Positions 10,368-21,844 of a DNA stretch of 64,000 nt are shown here, piece after piece (the stretch's first letter is position 1; each line of letters begins with the position of its first letter). The position numbers and the translations under genes are program-made. Source of the stretch: Notamacropus eugenii (taxonomy: Eukaryota > Chordata > Mammalia > Diprotodontia > Macropodidae); NCBI RefSeq assembly GCF_028372415.1, contig NC_092872.1, positions 280,677,206-280,741,205 on the forward strand. The letters run 5' to 3'. The notes beneath the pieces were generated by a model. That model was not told the origin of the DNA. It saw nothing but the letters and a program-made list of their open reading frames with translations, and searched no databases.

Positions 10368-10555
10368 CAAAAACTGGCCTTAGAAACCACTGAGTCCAAC
10401 CTACTCCTCTTAGAGGTAAAGAAACTGAGGCGAGGAGAGTGCAAGTGATTTGGCCAGGATCCCAAAATGAGCTAGAATCTAAGGCAGAATTTGAACTCAA
10501 ACCTTCCTAATTTCAAAACCCCCATATGCTATCCACTACACTTCCTAGCTGCCTA
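10368..10555 (-). mobile_element. MIR/THER-type SINE
   Basis: It begins 'tgagtccaacctactcctct', contains 'aaagaaactgaggcgagg', and ends 'atccactacacttcctagct'. Confidence 0.85.
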
Positions 10556-10609
10556 ACTGGTATTTATCAACACTTAACTGAATTATGGCAGAATGGACTA
10601 ATTCTTGAA

Positions 10610-10745
10610 TCATTCACAGAATGTCTGAGTTCCAAGAGCACTCAGAGGCCATCTAGGAGACCTTGAAGCTAAACAAGCTGCCCCTACCGCACCATGCCCA
10701 GAAGACAGCCAGCTTTTGCCAGAAGCCCTCCAGTCACATGAAGAG
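10610..10745 (-). mobile_element. CR1/L3-type LINE scrap
   Basis: 'tcattcacagaatgtctgag' and 'cagaggccatctaggagacc', later 'agaagccctccagtcacatg', are reversed L3 3' end pieces. Confidence 0.5.
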
Positions 10746-11315
10746 TCCTTCTTTTGTTCAGCTGGAGGGGAGGGTCATGCCACCATCCAGAGCCATCAAT
10801 GTCAAATAACAGGTAAATGAGATTGTTGGCATTTCCCACCAAGAAGCTGGTCCAGCTTCTATACATAGGATGTCTTGCCATCCAGCAATCTATAGTTAGG
10901 AAACGGTCTTCAGAATCAAGCTGTAAAGGGGAGGACAATTCAGCAGTTTGCTAATTGTTCTTCCCTGAAGCAGCCATGAGCCAGCATTCTGCATTTAGGA
11001 GCAGATGGGTTGTGGGCGACCTGCCAGACGAGTGCTGGTGACTAATCCTTCCAGAAGTCGCTCAAGACTCTAGTCCCACGCTTTAAACTAAGACTTCCCT
11101 CTGCCCGAGATCACCCTGGGGGACCAATTTTTCTGCATGAGAGCAAGCCCTGGAACTTCAGCATGTTTTCTTAAAGGACTGGCTAGAAGAGAGGCCAAAG
11201 GGACTCAGGGATTTTTCTTGATGTTGCCTGAATTATCCACATTAAAAAGGTTTTCTCCCCCACTGCCTTTCCAGTCACAGTTGCATGGGCCAGGAGGCAG
11301 TATTAGGAAATGGGA
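10746..11315. other. non-coding, nothing recognised
   Basis: This is single-copy-looking sequence with no long frame and no repeat I recognise. Confidence 0.45.
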
Positions 11316-11505
11316 GTGTTAGACCTGGAGACACAACCTGGGTTCAGAGCCACTGCTTATGTCGCTTCCTGTCTTGGAGTCTCAGTTTTCTCCTCTGTAA
11401 AATGGGGATAATAATAGACCTCCTTGAGTGAGAGTGAAAATCAAATGAGATGATATTGCCAAAAAAAATTTAAGTGTTGCTGTTATTACTGCTGTCATTA
11501 TTGAA
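11316..11505 (+). mobile_element. MIR/THER1-type SINE
   Basis: 'ctcagttttctcctctgtaa', 'atggggataataatagac', 'aaatcaaatgagatgatat' in order. Confidence 0.85.
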
Positions 11506-11549
11506 GGGCTTTGATCAGTCTTGATCTACTTGGCTTCTGAGGACAGAAA

Positions 11550-11648
11550 CAAGAGCAATGAGTGGATGTTCCAAAGAGACAAACTGAGGTTTGATATTAG
11601 AAAAACATCTAACAATGGAAACCTGATCCTGAAGTGGATTGATCCAAT
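11550..11648 (+). mobile_element. CR1/L3-type LINE scrap
   Basis: 'agaaacaagagcaatgagtg' and 'tgatattagaaaaacatct' match the L3 3' segment that also occurs at 58240-58360. Confidence 0.55.
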
Positions 11649-11664
11649 CTAAAAGTCATAGTTA

Positions 11665-11852
11665 CTTTCATGAGAGCACAGACTTGAAGAGGGAGGGGTC
11701 GTAGAGATCATCTAATCCAACCTTTCATTTTACAGAAGGGGAAACTGAGGCTTCCAAAGGACACACAGCAACAAATAATATTGGTGGGATTCTGACCAGG
11801 GCTATGTGATTCCTGAACCAGACTTCCTTCCCCTGTACTACTCTCCTTCCCA
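11665..11852 (-). mobile_element. MIR/THER-type SINE
   Basis: 'gagatcatctaatccaacct', 'cattttacagaaggggaaac' and 'tgaggcttcc'. Confidence 0.82.
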
Positions 11853-11967
11853 CAAAAGACCTCATGAGGGGCTTTCTCCAAGGCCATGCCTAGACAAGGG
11901 CCACCTCAAGCAAAGAGTTACAAAAGGATGAAGGTCCAGACAGTGCAGTTGTTCCTTTTATAATTCT

Positions 11968-12500
11968 TTTCAATTCAGCAAACATTTATTCAGTAGGTGT
12001 TAGGCACTGTTCTGAGCACAGGAAAGCCAAAGAGAAATGAAAAGCAGCCCCTGCCCTCAAGGAACCTTACATTCTATGGGAGGAATAGAAGGATATTTGA
12101 CAGATAAACCCAAGTCATTCAAAGAGGAAAAGTTTCAGCAGGATCCAGGAAGACTTCCTGTACGAGATACAGATACTTTGAGCCTTGAAAGAAGCTAAGT
12201 ATTCTAAAAGGTGGGAAGGATGAGGAAAGGTATTTCTTGTAGAGAGGAAGGGAGCCTGCATGAGGCACAGGAGGTGAGAGATGGGATTCCAAGCTGAGAA
12301 AATGGTGAGTGGGCCAGTTTGGCTGGAGAGTCCTGTGAAATAAAGCAGGAAAAGTTGGCTGGAGCCAGGATTCTTTAAATGCAAAACTAAGAAGCTTGTC
12401 TTGGAGCCTAATGGTAATAGGGAGCCACATAAGGTTCTTCAGCAGCAAAGGGACTTGGCAAAACTTGTGTTTTAGAACAGTGATTTTGGCAGATGAGGGG
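11968..12500 (-). mobile_element. L2 LINE ORF2/3' fragment
   Basis: The reversed terminus 'aacatttattcagtaggtgt' is followed by 'cctgccctcaaggaacctta', then the ORF2-derived stretch 'atggtaatagggagccacat'. The minus-strand frames of 89 and 109 codons here are L2 remnants. Confidence 0.85.
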
Positions 12501-12530
12501 AAGAGGAATTAGAGTCAGGGAGAATCATGA

Positions 12531-12780
12531 TGTTAAAAGGGAAATTCTTTGTTCAGGTTTTTGCACCAATTAATGAGGCAAAACTCAGGAGAAAGAGAAT
12601 TAAAAGGAGTTTATTAAAATACATCAAGGTAGCAACATGTTGATGGGCTAATCACTGAAGACCAAAACGGGGCCATCTTTTGTTGATAACTTTCATAATG
12701 ACATAAAGATAATTCACGAGTCCATGTCAGCCAAAGGTGATGGGGCCATCACATCTCCGCTCCTCCCAAAGGTAAGAGAT
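12531..12780 (-). mobile_element. possible LTR fragment of an endogenous retrovirus
   Basis: On the minus strand an AATAAA signal (in 'tttaataaactcc') is followed by ~75 bases ending in a CA dinucleotide at 12531, which resembles the R-U5 end of an LTR. No paired LTR, internal region or clear flanking duplication was seen. It would be an old, degraded fragment. The family is unknown. Confidence 0.25.
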
Positions 12781-13304
12781 ACCAATATTTAACAGGTAGA
12801 GGTCTGCGACAATGACAGGTAATACAAAAGCTGTAGAAGGGGTGACACCTCCCCAACACTGATTGACAAGCAGGCCTAGAAACAGTGGGAAACTGAGTCA
12901 GCATAACTTTTACTAATGAGGTTACTTCTTTAGCCAGAGGCAGAGGGTGAATCAGAGAAGGAGGTGTCATGGCTAGTGAATATTTCTGAGGCTAGTGAGG
13001 GGGCAGAGCAGAAGCAGGGACAAAGCAACCCCAGCCATGGTTCCACTGTTAGAGGGGGAAGCTGCTTGCCACAGAATCTGAAATGAACAACCACAAGGGC
13101 TCAGTAGGGGGATCCCAGCTCCAGGGAGAAGGTCTTGGCCAGAGAACCTTGCAAGTAGGGCTAGGCAAGAGAGCAGGTCCATGCCCTACTGTGCTTCCTG
13201 GTCAAGGGCAGGAGTGGGGAGGCTACATGGGATCCTAGCTCCAGGGCTGGAGAGGATGTGAGAGATTTTCAACCAAGTTCCTCATGTTAAGGACAGTCAT
13301 CCTG
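12781..13304. other. non-coding, nothing recognised
   Basis: It may include the outer part of the preceding LTR-like piece. Minus-strand frames of 73 and 69 codons show no family match. Confidence 0.35.
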
Positions 13305-13605
13305 ACAGAACTGTGACATCATCAGTACCAAGGACTCCCAGATGAGCAAGCTGCCCCCTACCAAGGCAATTTAGTCTAAGAGGGCTGCCGAAAACACTTG
13401 CCCAGAACTACGCAGCCAGCATTATTCAGAGGCAGGACTGAGCCTACCTAGGTTATTCTGGATTGGACACTGGCTTTGCAGATGAGAAACTGAGTCTCCA
13501 ACTCAAGATCACAGGAGTGGTAAGCATCTAAGTGGGATTTGTATCCAGGTCCTCTAACTCTAGCAATTGTCCTTTCCCCTGTACCACAGGTCCCTGAGTA
13601 CTATT
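13305..13605 (-). mobile_element. two adjacent SINE pieces
   Basis: 13305-13458 is the reverse of the marsupial tail seen at 5960-6060 (catcagtaccaaggactccc) with its body. 13460-13605 is a reversed MIR (ttgcagatgagaaactgagt). Confidence 0.72.
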
Positions 13606-14231
13606 GTGGGATGCAAAGGACTTGGGGGAAGATATATGCCAGGGTCCTGAGGCTAAACACTGCTGACTGTACCCTAGTTAAGGCTCTATAGGCTCCTAAA
13701 CCAGGGTGATGGCCACGGGAGTGGACAGAAGGGGACAGTCTGGAGATGTTCTCAAGGAAACAGCCACAATATTCTCTTGCTCAAATAAGCAAAGAGATCA
13801 AAGACTATTTCATAACAATGCCTCGACCATAGCCTAATTCGATTTCCTGGGCTTTAAGCTTCAGCTATTCTGAGTTGTCAGGCTTATGTAACACACTTCT
13901 CCAGAGTGGGGGTTTTTTTCCCTTGTAATAATAGCAGTTCACATAAATAAAGCTCTTCACCATTCCAAAACATTTTACATCCTTGATACATTCACCTAGG
14001 AGTCTCCTTGCCATTTTGGATGGAAAGACCAAAAAATGACCCCGTCCCTGACCTCAAGGGCTCTCCTAGGATCCTCTCCCTGAGAGAATGACAAGCTAAT
14101 CTGAGGAAGGATGGAATGCCCCCCACTAAAGGAAGAATAATAAATAATAATGACCCCAAATGAAGAACTCCTGGGGAGGCTGGGCTTGGAGTCAGATCCT
14201 GGTGCTGCTCCTCCAGGACCCAGGTGTTCGA
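13606..14231. other. non-coding; weak THER1 scrap
   Basis: 13925-13990 resembles a THER1 start (ttccaaaacattttacatcc). The remainder is unrecognised. Confidence 0.4.
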
Positions 14232-14470
14232 GCTGGGATTTATATAACCCTTGCTAAGCACATTACATAAGTCACCTCACTGAATCTTCACAAAACCCTG
14301 GGAGGTAGGAGTTATTATTGCTCTCATTTAACAGATGAGGAAACTGAGGCAGAAATCAGTGAAGAGATTGACCCAAGGTTGTGCAGCTAGTACTGAGGCT
14401 GGATTTGAACTCAGGTATCCTTGACTCCAGGTGCAGCACTCTATGCACTGCACCACCTAGCTGCCTGATC
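14232..14470 (-). mobile_element. THER1-type SINE, near full length
   Basis: 'atttatataacccttgctaa', 'ctgggaggtaggagttatta', 'ggaaactgaggcagaaatc' and the closing 'ctgcaccacctagctgcct' are all present. Confidence 0.92.
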
Positions 14471-14534
14471 AAATGAGATAATTTCTATAGAGGATCTTAG
14501 AAACCTTAAAGTCTCTAAGTGGCACCCAGATTTC

Positions 14535-14720
14535 TTCCTCTCTCTAATATGCATACTGTCTGTGCCTCCATTTACATGTTGTCTTTCCCCTTAGACTGTG
14601 AGATCCTCAAAGACAGGGACTGTGTATGTTTTTTGCCCCACCTTTTTTTGGATCCCCTGCATTTAGCACAGTGCCTGGAACACAGAAGGTACTTAATAAA
14701 TGCTTGTTGCCTGACTAAGT
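14535..14720 (+). mobile_element. L2 LINE, 3' end
   Basis: 'gagatcctcaaagacaggga', 'gcacagtgcctggaacacag' and 'acttaataaatgcttgttgc'. Confidence 0.93.
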
Positions 14721-14865
14721 TGTAAGTCTGATGCGATGATCTGTGTTTAAATCCTGTCTCTGCCACTTAATGCCTATATGTCAGAGGCTCTCTCAGCCTC
14801 AGTTTCTTTGCCTCTAAAATGAAGGAGCTGGATTCAGCCTTCCTTTCTGGGACTGTGATGGAATC
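14721..14865 (+). mobile_element. MIR-type SINE
   Basis: 'tgtttaaatcctgtctctgc' and 'cctcagtttctttgcctcta'. Confidence 0.8.
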
Positions 14866-15255
14866 ATTTCACTTGAGCCTCCCAGCAGTGCTGGGGAGGA
14901 GGTCCTACAGGCAGCATTAACTCCATTTTCTAGAGGCTCAGGAGGTGAAGCCAATCCGGTCCTAAGGACTGCCTTTGTAAACTTGTGCCTGCTAAAGTCC
15001 AGGTTATGATAGGCTCATCCTTGCTCTGATGCACAGGACAGAGACAAAGCCTTCCTGACTCAGTCCCCAAAGGTCTCAGAATCAGTAAAAACAGCCTAGA
15101 GTGACATTCACAGTCACCACCAGACCCAGCCATGTTTTCCTGGCTGGGTTTCACCAGGGCAGTTAATGGCCCTGTTGCCAGTATGCCAGTCCGTCACAGC
15201 CCAGGAGGAAGGCTCATCTTTGGCTCAAGGTCAAGTCAGGGCTGGAAGAGAAAGA
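14866..15255. other. non-coding, nothing recognised
   Basis: A weak reversed MIR piece may lie at 14875-14950. The 74-codon minus-strand frame has no match. Confidence 0.4.
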
Positions 15256-15588
15256 CCATCCTTGGTCTACCAAGCATGAATTCCAATCCCACATCAGCTT
15301 CTCACTAGCCTGGCTAAGTCCTAAACCCTTCTCTGACCCTCAGCTTCCTCCTCTGTAAGATAGGAGAATGATTGTACCTCCCTCACAGGGTTGTGTCAGG
15401 GGAAATCCTTGACTAACTTTAAAGGGCCTGAACTGGTAGTGGCGAGGTTAAATGGAAGCAGATCTGGGCCCCAGAGTTTGGGGTCAGGAAGGACCCTACT
15501 CTGACACTTTCAAGCCCTGAGTCCTAAGCAATCCTCTCCCTTTCTTGAACTTGCTTCTTCCTCCTCAGTAAAATGGGGGTGATGAAGC
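15256..15588 (+). mobile_element. two MIR-type SINEs in tandem
   Basis: The first (15256-15430) has 'ctcagcttcctcctctgtaa' and 'cctccctcacagggttgtgt'. The second (15438-15588) has 'ggggtcaggaaggaccctac' and 'ctcctcagtaaaatgggggt'. Confidence 0.78.
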
Positions 15589-15594
15589 CAGCCA

Positions 15595-15865
15595 GATCAA
15601 ATGGCAGCTGGTATTTATGAAGGATTTTTAATAGTTTTTCAAAGTAAAATCTTAAATTTAATTTTTGGGGAAAAAATGCCTAAAAAAGCAAAGTGCCTTT
15701 GGGTTCTCATCTGATTTAAGCTCACAAACCTTCAGGAGGGAAGCTCTCCAGATCCGGCTGCCCTCTCCATTTTACATCATTTTACATGCTGCCAAGTGGC
15801 AGAGGTGGATTCAAACCCAGTTCTTGGGGCTTGCCGTATAGCTTGCTCTCCACTTCACCAGGTTG
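15595..15865 (-). mobile_element. THER1-type SINE, diverged
   Basis: It starts 'agctggtatttatgaaggat' and later has 'gctgccaagtggcagaggtg' and 'gattcaaacccagttcttgg'. Confidence 0.6.
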
Positions 15866-16105
15866 GCTTTCAGGGTTCTGAGGAGCCCCAACTCTGATAA
15901 TGTGTTTAATCATGTCCTTATTTTCTGCTCCTCTTTCCTTCTCAGACCAGTCATTTCTCAGATTATTGCCACCTCCTGCTTCCATGTAACTAAATGCTCC
16001 TCCCAGAAATGGAAGGCCATCCAAAGAGCCAAGGTGGGAGGGGCCCGAGGGAGACACGCCAGGAGAGAGAGAGATGATGCTCGATCTGCCACCACATGGT
16101 TTTCA

Positions 16106-16440
16106 TTTCCTGCCTCCCAGAATCCCTCACTTCCTTCCCAGCACTGCCAGGTGCCTCCTCCTTCACGAGGCCACTCCCAATACCCCAGCTTGTCAGGGCT
16201 GGATCCCTCTTGAAATGATTACCGGTGTTGTTGCTCTTGTAGAATATAACTTTTATTATATTATTATGGGTTATCATTTTGTATAACTTGATACATGCTT
16301 CCCATTTACTTATCTCTGTGCACAGTAAATGTAAGTTTCACGAAGACAAGGACTGTTTGACACTCATTCCTTGCTCCTCACCACCCAACACAGCAGCTTG
16401 CCCACAGTATGCACAGAATTGATAGTTGTGAGATTGAACT
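16106..16440 (+). mobile_element. L2 LINE, 3' end
   Basis: 'tcacgaggccactcccaata' then 'gtttcacgaagacaaggact' and 'cacagcagcttgcccacagt' follow L2 order at high divergence. The 240 bases before it are unrecognised. Confidence 0.65.
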
Positions 16441-16559
16441 GTTAAAGTATATTGAATTACGTAGGCACATAACACGTGTCTCCTATGGGTCTGTGTAAGT
16501 GGAGAACACACTGAAATTTGGGAGTTGCCCTTGCTGAGAATGTAAACCCAGTCTTATCA

Positions 16560-16715
16560 TAATCATAGCTTCTACAGGAGAAAGGCTCTTCAAGGACCTC
16601 TATTCCCAGCCCATTTTACGGATGGAAAAGTGAAGACCAAGGATTTGCCAAGATCACACTGAAAGCTGAGCTGTAATTTGGTCCTGCCCTCCTATGATCT
16701 TCCTTCTGGCTCTTG
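16560..16715 (-). mobile_element. MIR/THER-type SINE
   Basis: 'aggctcttcaaggacctcta' and 'cccattttacggatggaaaa'. Confidence 0.7.
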
Positions 16716-16784
16716 TCTGGGACTTCTCAAATACATTTATTTGTGTATATCTTCACTTATAATTGTGTAATATTCCTGTTAATA

Positions 16785-17195
16785 ATAATAATAAACTATT
16801 AAAATAATAATAAGCTACCATTTAAATGGCACCTGCTATGTGACCAGCACTGTGCCAAACACTTTACAATTTTTATCTCATTTGATCCTTACAACAGCTT
16901 TGGGAGGTAAATGCTATTATGATCTGCATGTTGCAGATAAGGAAACTAAGGCAAATGGGCACCTGAATGGTGACTTATTCAGGGTCATCCGGCTAGTAAG
17001 TATCCGAGGCTAGATTTGAACTCAGGTCTTCCTGACTCCACACCAGATACTCTGTCCACTGCACCTAGCAATAGTTATATAGCACTTTGAGAGATGCAAA
17101 ACACTTTACGTGTATTGCTCATTTGCTTTTCACAACAACCCTTTGAGGTTGGTGCTTTCGTTATCCCCATCTTACAGATGAAGAAACTGAGGCTG
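16785..17195 (-). mobile_element. two THER1-type SINEs
   Basis: 16785-17065 is near full length (aagctaccatttaaatggca ... gatttgaactcaggtcttcc). 17066-17195 is the first half of a second copy (tatatagcactttgagagat ... cttacagatgaagaaactga). Confidence 0.88.
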
Positions 17196-17325
17196 TACTT
17201 TGTATATTGTTATATAATTCTCTCACTTAGACTATGAGCTCCCAGAAGACAAGGACCCCAGTCTTATCTAAACTTTGCATCTGTCCCTGCTGTCTAGTCC
17301 AGTGCTTGCCATGAGGTAAATGTTT
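17196..17325 (+). mobile_element. L2 LINE, 3' end
   Basis: 'actatgagctcccagaagac' and 'ccagtgcttgccatgaggta'. It abuts the truncated THER1. Confidence 0.75.
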
Positions 17326-18471
17326 ACTTTTACTTCTTACTTTTACTTGTATTTACTTTGAAAGGCTTCAGATCCAAGACATCCCTGATGCCCTGAGGAG
17401 CAAAGAGTGACATTGGGGACATCAGGTCAACTGTACCTGAGACATCGGGGCAATCAATGCTGCATGTGCTCAGTGGGCACTGAGTTAAGGGATAAACCCA
17501 CTCCTCCAGAGAATGAGGTAAGGTAGGGAGACGGGGAGCGCCCCCAGGTTGTTGAGGGAAATATTTACAGCTTTGTTCTTGCTCTATCTTTGACTTAAAT
17601 ATTCCTTGGTAAAAGGTAATCACAACTAAAAGGTTAAATGGGTCTGGGGCGGGGCTAGTTACTGACATCTCATCATGGGGGAGGCTTGGGCTGAGGGACA
17701 CATAGAACCAAGGGATCAAGCAGGCCCCCTGAGAGTCAGATTACCCCCACCAACCCTCCCAACATGTTAACAGAATAAACAAAATACAATAGAACATAGT
17801 TAATATTAATAGGGGTTTCCTAGGTTAATATGCAGCCTCGCGGGATCTGTAGATTTCTGATGGAATTTGGCATCGTTGCTCCAGCCAGACAGAGAACAGC
17901 CAACTCTACCAACCCCTCAGGTACCCCAGAACCCTATGAAAGGGGAAGCATGGGCTGACTGGGTCCAGCAGAGAGATCCAGAGTGTGACTGACACATAAG
18001 CACAGACCAAATGAATCCAGGGAGTTTTCTGAGGGGAACTAGACTCCAGGAGGGTCAGGAAAGATTTCAGGGAGAAGGTGGTGTCTGAGTCACTTCCAAC
18101 CAGAATGAAAGAGAGAGAAGACATCAAGCATGGGAGAAAGCTACCCCCAAGAGCAGTGAAATCACAAGGCCAGGCAAGGCAGAAATTGGCTTGCTCAAAA
18201 GGCTCCTTTCAGCTGGGAGAAAGTGATTGAAGAAGGGAGAAAAGATGCTGGCCCGCTCTGCCTTGTTGTTTTTCATTGCCTTTAAAAAAATTATTTACAC
18301 ATTTTATCCCAACAGTCACATCCCATAGAGCATCAAACATGGTCCTGCTCCCCCACACTACGCATTTCCAGAAAACAGAGTGGCAAGATTGCACAATACT
18401 GTGATTGTGACTGAGCATCCGTCACTTTCCATCTGTTTGTCAATGATTCAGAGAAGAGGCTAGCAGCAGCT
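17326..18471. other. non-coding, no family recognised
   Basis: This is over 1 kb without a recognised repeat or exon. Minus-strand frames of 129 codons (17330-17719) and 73 codons (17906-18127) lack domains. The AATAAACAAAATACAATAG stretch near 17770 is A-rich and could be a repeat tail. Confidence 0.4.
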
Positions 18472-18870
18472 AGGAAAAGTGGCAACAAGGTCAGGTCAAG
18501 AAAATCTGGGTTCAAATTCTGTCCCTGGCACAAGTTAGTATGGACCTAGACAAATCATTCAGTGTCTTAGGGCTTCCTAGTGTTGGGGAGCAGTGGATGG
18601 AAAGGCTAGGCTTGGGGTCAGGAAGACCTGGAGAGAGACAGAGACAGAGAGACAGAGAAGAGACAGAGTTACAGATATATTGAGATAAATAGTGATAGAT
18701 GCAGGTATATCTAGATATATCTATCACTATCTATCTAACTCCAGACATGTACTTGGCTTGTGACCCTAAGCAAGTCATATAACCTGTGACTCAGTTTCTT
18801 CATCTGTGAAATAATTGGGGGCTGGGGAGGGGCTATGTGACCTCTAAGCTCCCTTCCAATGATATTATGA
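18472..18870 (+). mobile_element. two SINEs, the second with an internal simple repeat
   Basis: 18472-18572 is a MIR head (aatctgggttcaaattctgt). 18588-18632 is a second head (gcttggggtcaggaagacct), whose body resumes at about 18739 (gtgaccctaagcaagtcata) after a simple repeat. Confidence 0.75.
18632..18738. repeat. (GA/GACA)n then (GATA)n-like simple repeat
   Basis: GAGACAGA units followed by GATA/TATC units. It lies inside the SINE and interrupts it. Confidence 0.9.
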
Positions 18871-19059
18871 ACCTATAAGTTGCCTTGCTATCAAGAGTTT
18901 CTACCCTAGGAGTTCCCAATATCTGCTAAATCACTGATCCACCACTCCCTGCCCCCCAAAAAAGTTTAAAAGAGAAAGGTACATCCTTTAGCTATCGATA
19001 GAATGGCTCCAACCTAGGCTGCCATTTTTCTCTGAGTTTTGTCAGTTCTCAGCATTGAC

Positions 19060-19345
19060 TTCATCTATAAGTCATTCTCCTACTCAAGAAGGTGCTATAG
19101 CTTCCTATTGCCTCTACAACACAAGGAAAACAATCGACCTTTCCAGGGAGACTCTTCATGGTTCTTCTCTATGCTTTTGCAGATGGCTCCCCAGACCCAA
19201 CCTGGAACATTCTCCTGCCTCCCTTTCATCTCCTGCAAGTGCAGGCTCCCCTGAAGGCCCTGCTCAGGTGTCTTCCCTAATTCCTCCAGTTATTTGTGCC
19301 ACTTTCAATTCCAATATTATTTAGAATTTATTCTGTGGATGCAAC
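19060..19345 (+). mobile_element. L2 LINE fragment
   Basis: 'aagtcattctcctactcaag', then 'tagcttcctattgcctctac' and 'ccaacctggaacattctcct' resemble L2 ORF2 and 3' sequence. Confidence 0.65.
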
Positions 19346-20374
19346 CATCTGAGGTTTTGGCTGCCTGCTGCAAGGGGGCCCAAGGCACTAAAGACCCTGG
19401 AGAATTTTGAGAATTGAGAAGCAAAGGAGAGAGGAGAAGAAGAAGGGAGAGTGGGGGAAAGACTGGTCTTCCCACATCTGTGGTTCCCTTCCTCACACCC
19501 ACACCTCCAAGACACTAGAGTAGTGACTTCTAAACTGGTGATGATGTCCAAGCAGAGGTGTTGGCACCAGCCCATGCCAGGCTCCCCAGAACCCAGGGTT
19601 AAATGTTCATTGTGAGTGTATTTACACTCAGAAATCAATACTATGAAGCAGGGCTCAATGTACTGTCTGGTAGATTATGTAAGCTGTAGGAAGGTATGAA
19701 GTTGTTGATGATGATAATTTGCTTGTAAAGGATGTCTTTCATACACTTTTTTTTTCTCAGAGATCCAGTTGTTAAGCATTTACCAGACATTACCAGTACA
19801 TATCTGACCATTATTTATTGAATCTTATCATCTATTCTTATTCCTCCGGCTGGAATATTGAGGGGGAGAAAAATCTGACTCTAAGGTCCTGGCGGTCCCA
19901 GCCCCCACACCCAGCCTTCCTCAGCTGGGCACATTAGGCGTGAACCTAAGCCTGCCTGACCTAATCTTCTTTCCCACAAGCACTTGCCCTGCACCCTGAC
20001 CTGTGTGTCCCCTCGTGTCCCTCTGTTTGTGACAGGAGGGGTCACCCAGGAGAAAGGGAGTGATCTTCCGAGGGTCTGAGAGGGCTTTCAGCTCAGCCCC
20101 ACCGCTCAATTTTAGAGAATTCTTTCTCTCTCTGGGGGCATCATCACTCTGATAATCACGTGTGAGTTGCGTATTTCATCATCTCACTTCCAAGGGCCTT
20201 TGCACATCTGCCTCATCCAACACTTGCCTAATATGGTCAGACCTCGGGACAGACGGAAAAGAAACTTCATTCTGCGATCGATGTTTTTCTGCTTTGCTTG
20301 TTTGCTTGAACTTCCAGGGTCTCATTCTGTCAGCATCTGGTGAAAGCCTTTCTGAAGGGCAGCTACAAATGTGT
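19346..20374. other. non-coding, nothing recognised
   Basis: About 1 kb of apparently unique sequence. Frames up to 105 codons (19321-19638 minus) show no conserved domain. Confidence 0.45.
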
Positions 20375-21128
20375 TTTACATGTCACACACATGTTTGTGA
20401 AGTGTGGCTACATACATGCCTATGTGTATCACATGTGTGTTTATGAGGTGTTGTTACCCAGGTTTTGCATCACATCTGTGTTTGCCTGCACTTGTGTATG
20501 TGTTTTATGAACATCACACATGTGCTATGTGAGGTGCTAGTACATGTTATGGACTGTGGTTACACCTATGTTTATACATGTTAAACAACTGTTTTGATGT
20601 GCCATTGCATTATGACATGTGTGTGCTACACATGTCTGTAAACTGTTACATGTATGTTTTATGCATGTGTTGGTGTGTGGTTACACATGTTTTGTTTATG
20701 TCATGTTGTGTTGTGTAAAGTGATGCTACACATGCTTTTATAAATGTCACATACCTGTTATATGAGGCTCGGGTACAATGTTATGGGGTACGGTTACACA
20801 TATGTGTTGTAGTGTCGCTATGTGCTTGTGAGATGTTGTTCCATGTGTGTCTTGTACAAGTCATATACCTGTCTGTGACATTGTGTCATATTCTTTGTGT
20901 GTGTTATATCTATGCTTGTGTAGCATATGTGTTTATGGAATGTCATTGAATGTATGTATTACACATGTCATATGTGTATCTGTGAGCTGCTGTTCCACAC
21001 ATTATGGTGTAGAGTTACACATTTCTTTGTACATGTTAGCATATGTTTCAGGCGCAGTGTCACATGTATGTTTATGTGTGTTATATATCTATTTGTGAAG
21101 TTCTGCTACATGTATGCTTGGTGTTTTC
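20375..21128. repeat. decayed TG-rich minisatellite
   Basis: About 750 bases built from diverged copies of a roughly 40-45 base unit. Each unit carries a 'cacatgtgtgtttatg' like start, a 'aggtgttgctacacatg' like middle and a 'tttatgtat' like end. By eye there are 15 or more copies, none identical. The 83-codon frame at 20847-21098 is Cys/Val/Tyr-rich and is a product of the repeat. Confidence 0.82.
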
Positions 21129-21129
21129 T

Positions 21130-21272
21130 TATCTGTGTCCATTCTATCTCCTCCTACTAGAATGTAACTTCCTTAAAGATGAGGATGATCTGATTTTTGT
21201 CTTTCTATCCCCAGGAGCCAGCACAGTGCCTGACACACAGTAGGCACTTAATCAATGTTGATCGAGTTAATG
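21130..21272 (+). mobile_element. L2 LINE, 3' end
   Basis: 'gaatgtaacttccttaaaga', 'gcacagtgcctgacacacag' and 'gcacttaatcaatgttgatc'. It borders the minisatellite. Confidence 0.93.
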
Positions 21273-21844
21273 TCTTGCATCCTTACTACATCTTCCCATA
21301 GTTCTCTTATTTTTTCCCTAGGGTCACTTTCCTTTCAACCTTGCCACTATTTAAAGAATAGTACTTTCAACCATTTCCAAACAGCCTGGGATCACTGCCC
21401 AGGCTGTCTCTTCTCTGCTTGTTCACAGAATCTGTCAAATCCTTGGGGAAAATGAACTTCTAAAACCTCAGGCTAAGGCCCAGAGCCCAAACTGGGGAGC
21501 ATGACAAGGTCCAGTTTTTTGACAAATGACCATAGAATATTTCAGATTATTAGTTTTCTTTCTTGAATTAATAGGAAATTAGCTGAGCATTTTAGCTCCA
21601 GATGGCCTGTGCAGGTCATGCCAAATAGGGACATAGCTCTCTCGGATGTGCTTTTGACATCCTCCCTCCTTCCCTCCCTCCTTCTTTCCCTCGTCACTAT
21701 CACGGCTCTCTCCTCCAGCTGTGCCACCCTCTGCTAGGGATGCAGGGCCCACGTTCTCCTTAACCAGCCTTCAGGAGAGGGCCAGGCTGTGGTTCTGAGC
21801 AGGGAGCAGGAACCGAGACCGTCTAGGCCACCATCTCCTCCCTT
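21273..21844. other. non-coding, nothing recognised
   Basis: It includes a short CCTT-rich tract at about 21660-21695. No exon or repeat was otherwise recognised. Confidence 0.45.

Noticed and set aside
17330-17719. 129-codon minus-strand frame
   Set aside because: Low-complexity composition, no domain, no supporting context. Length alone is within chance for a 64 kb window.
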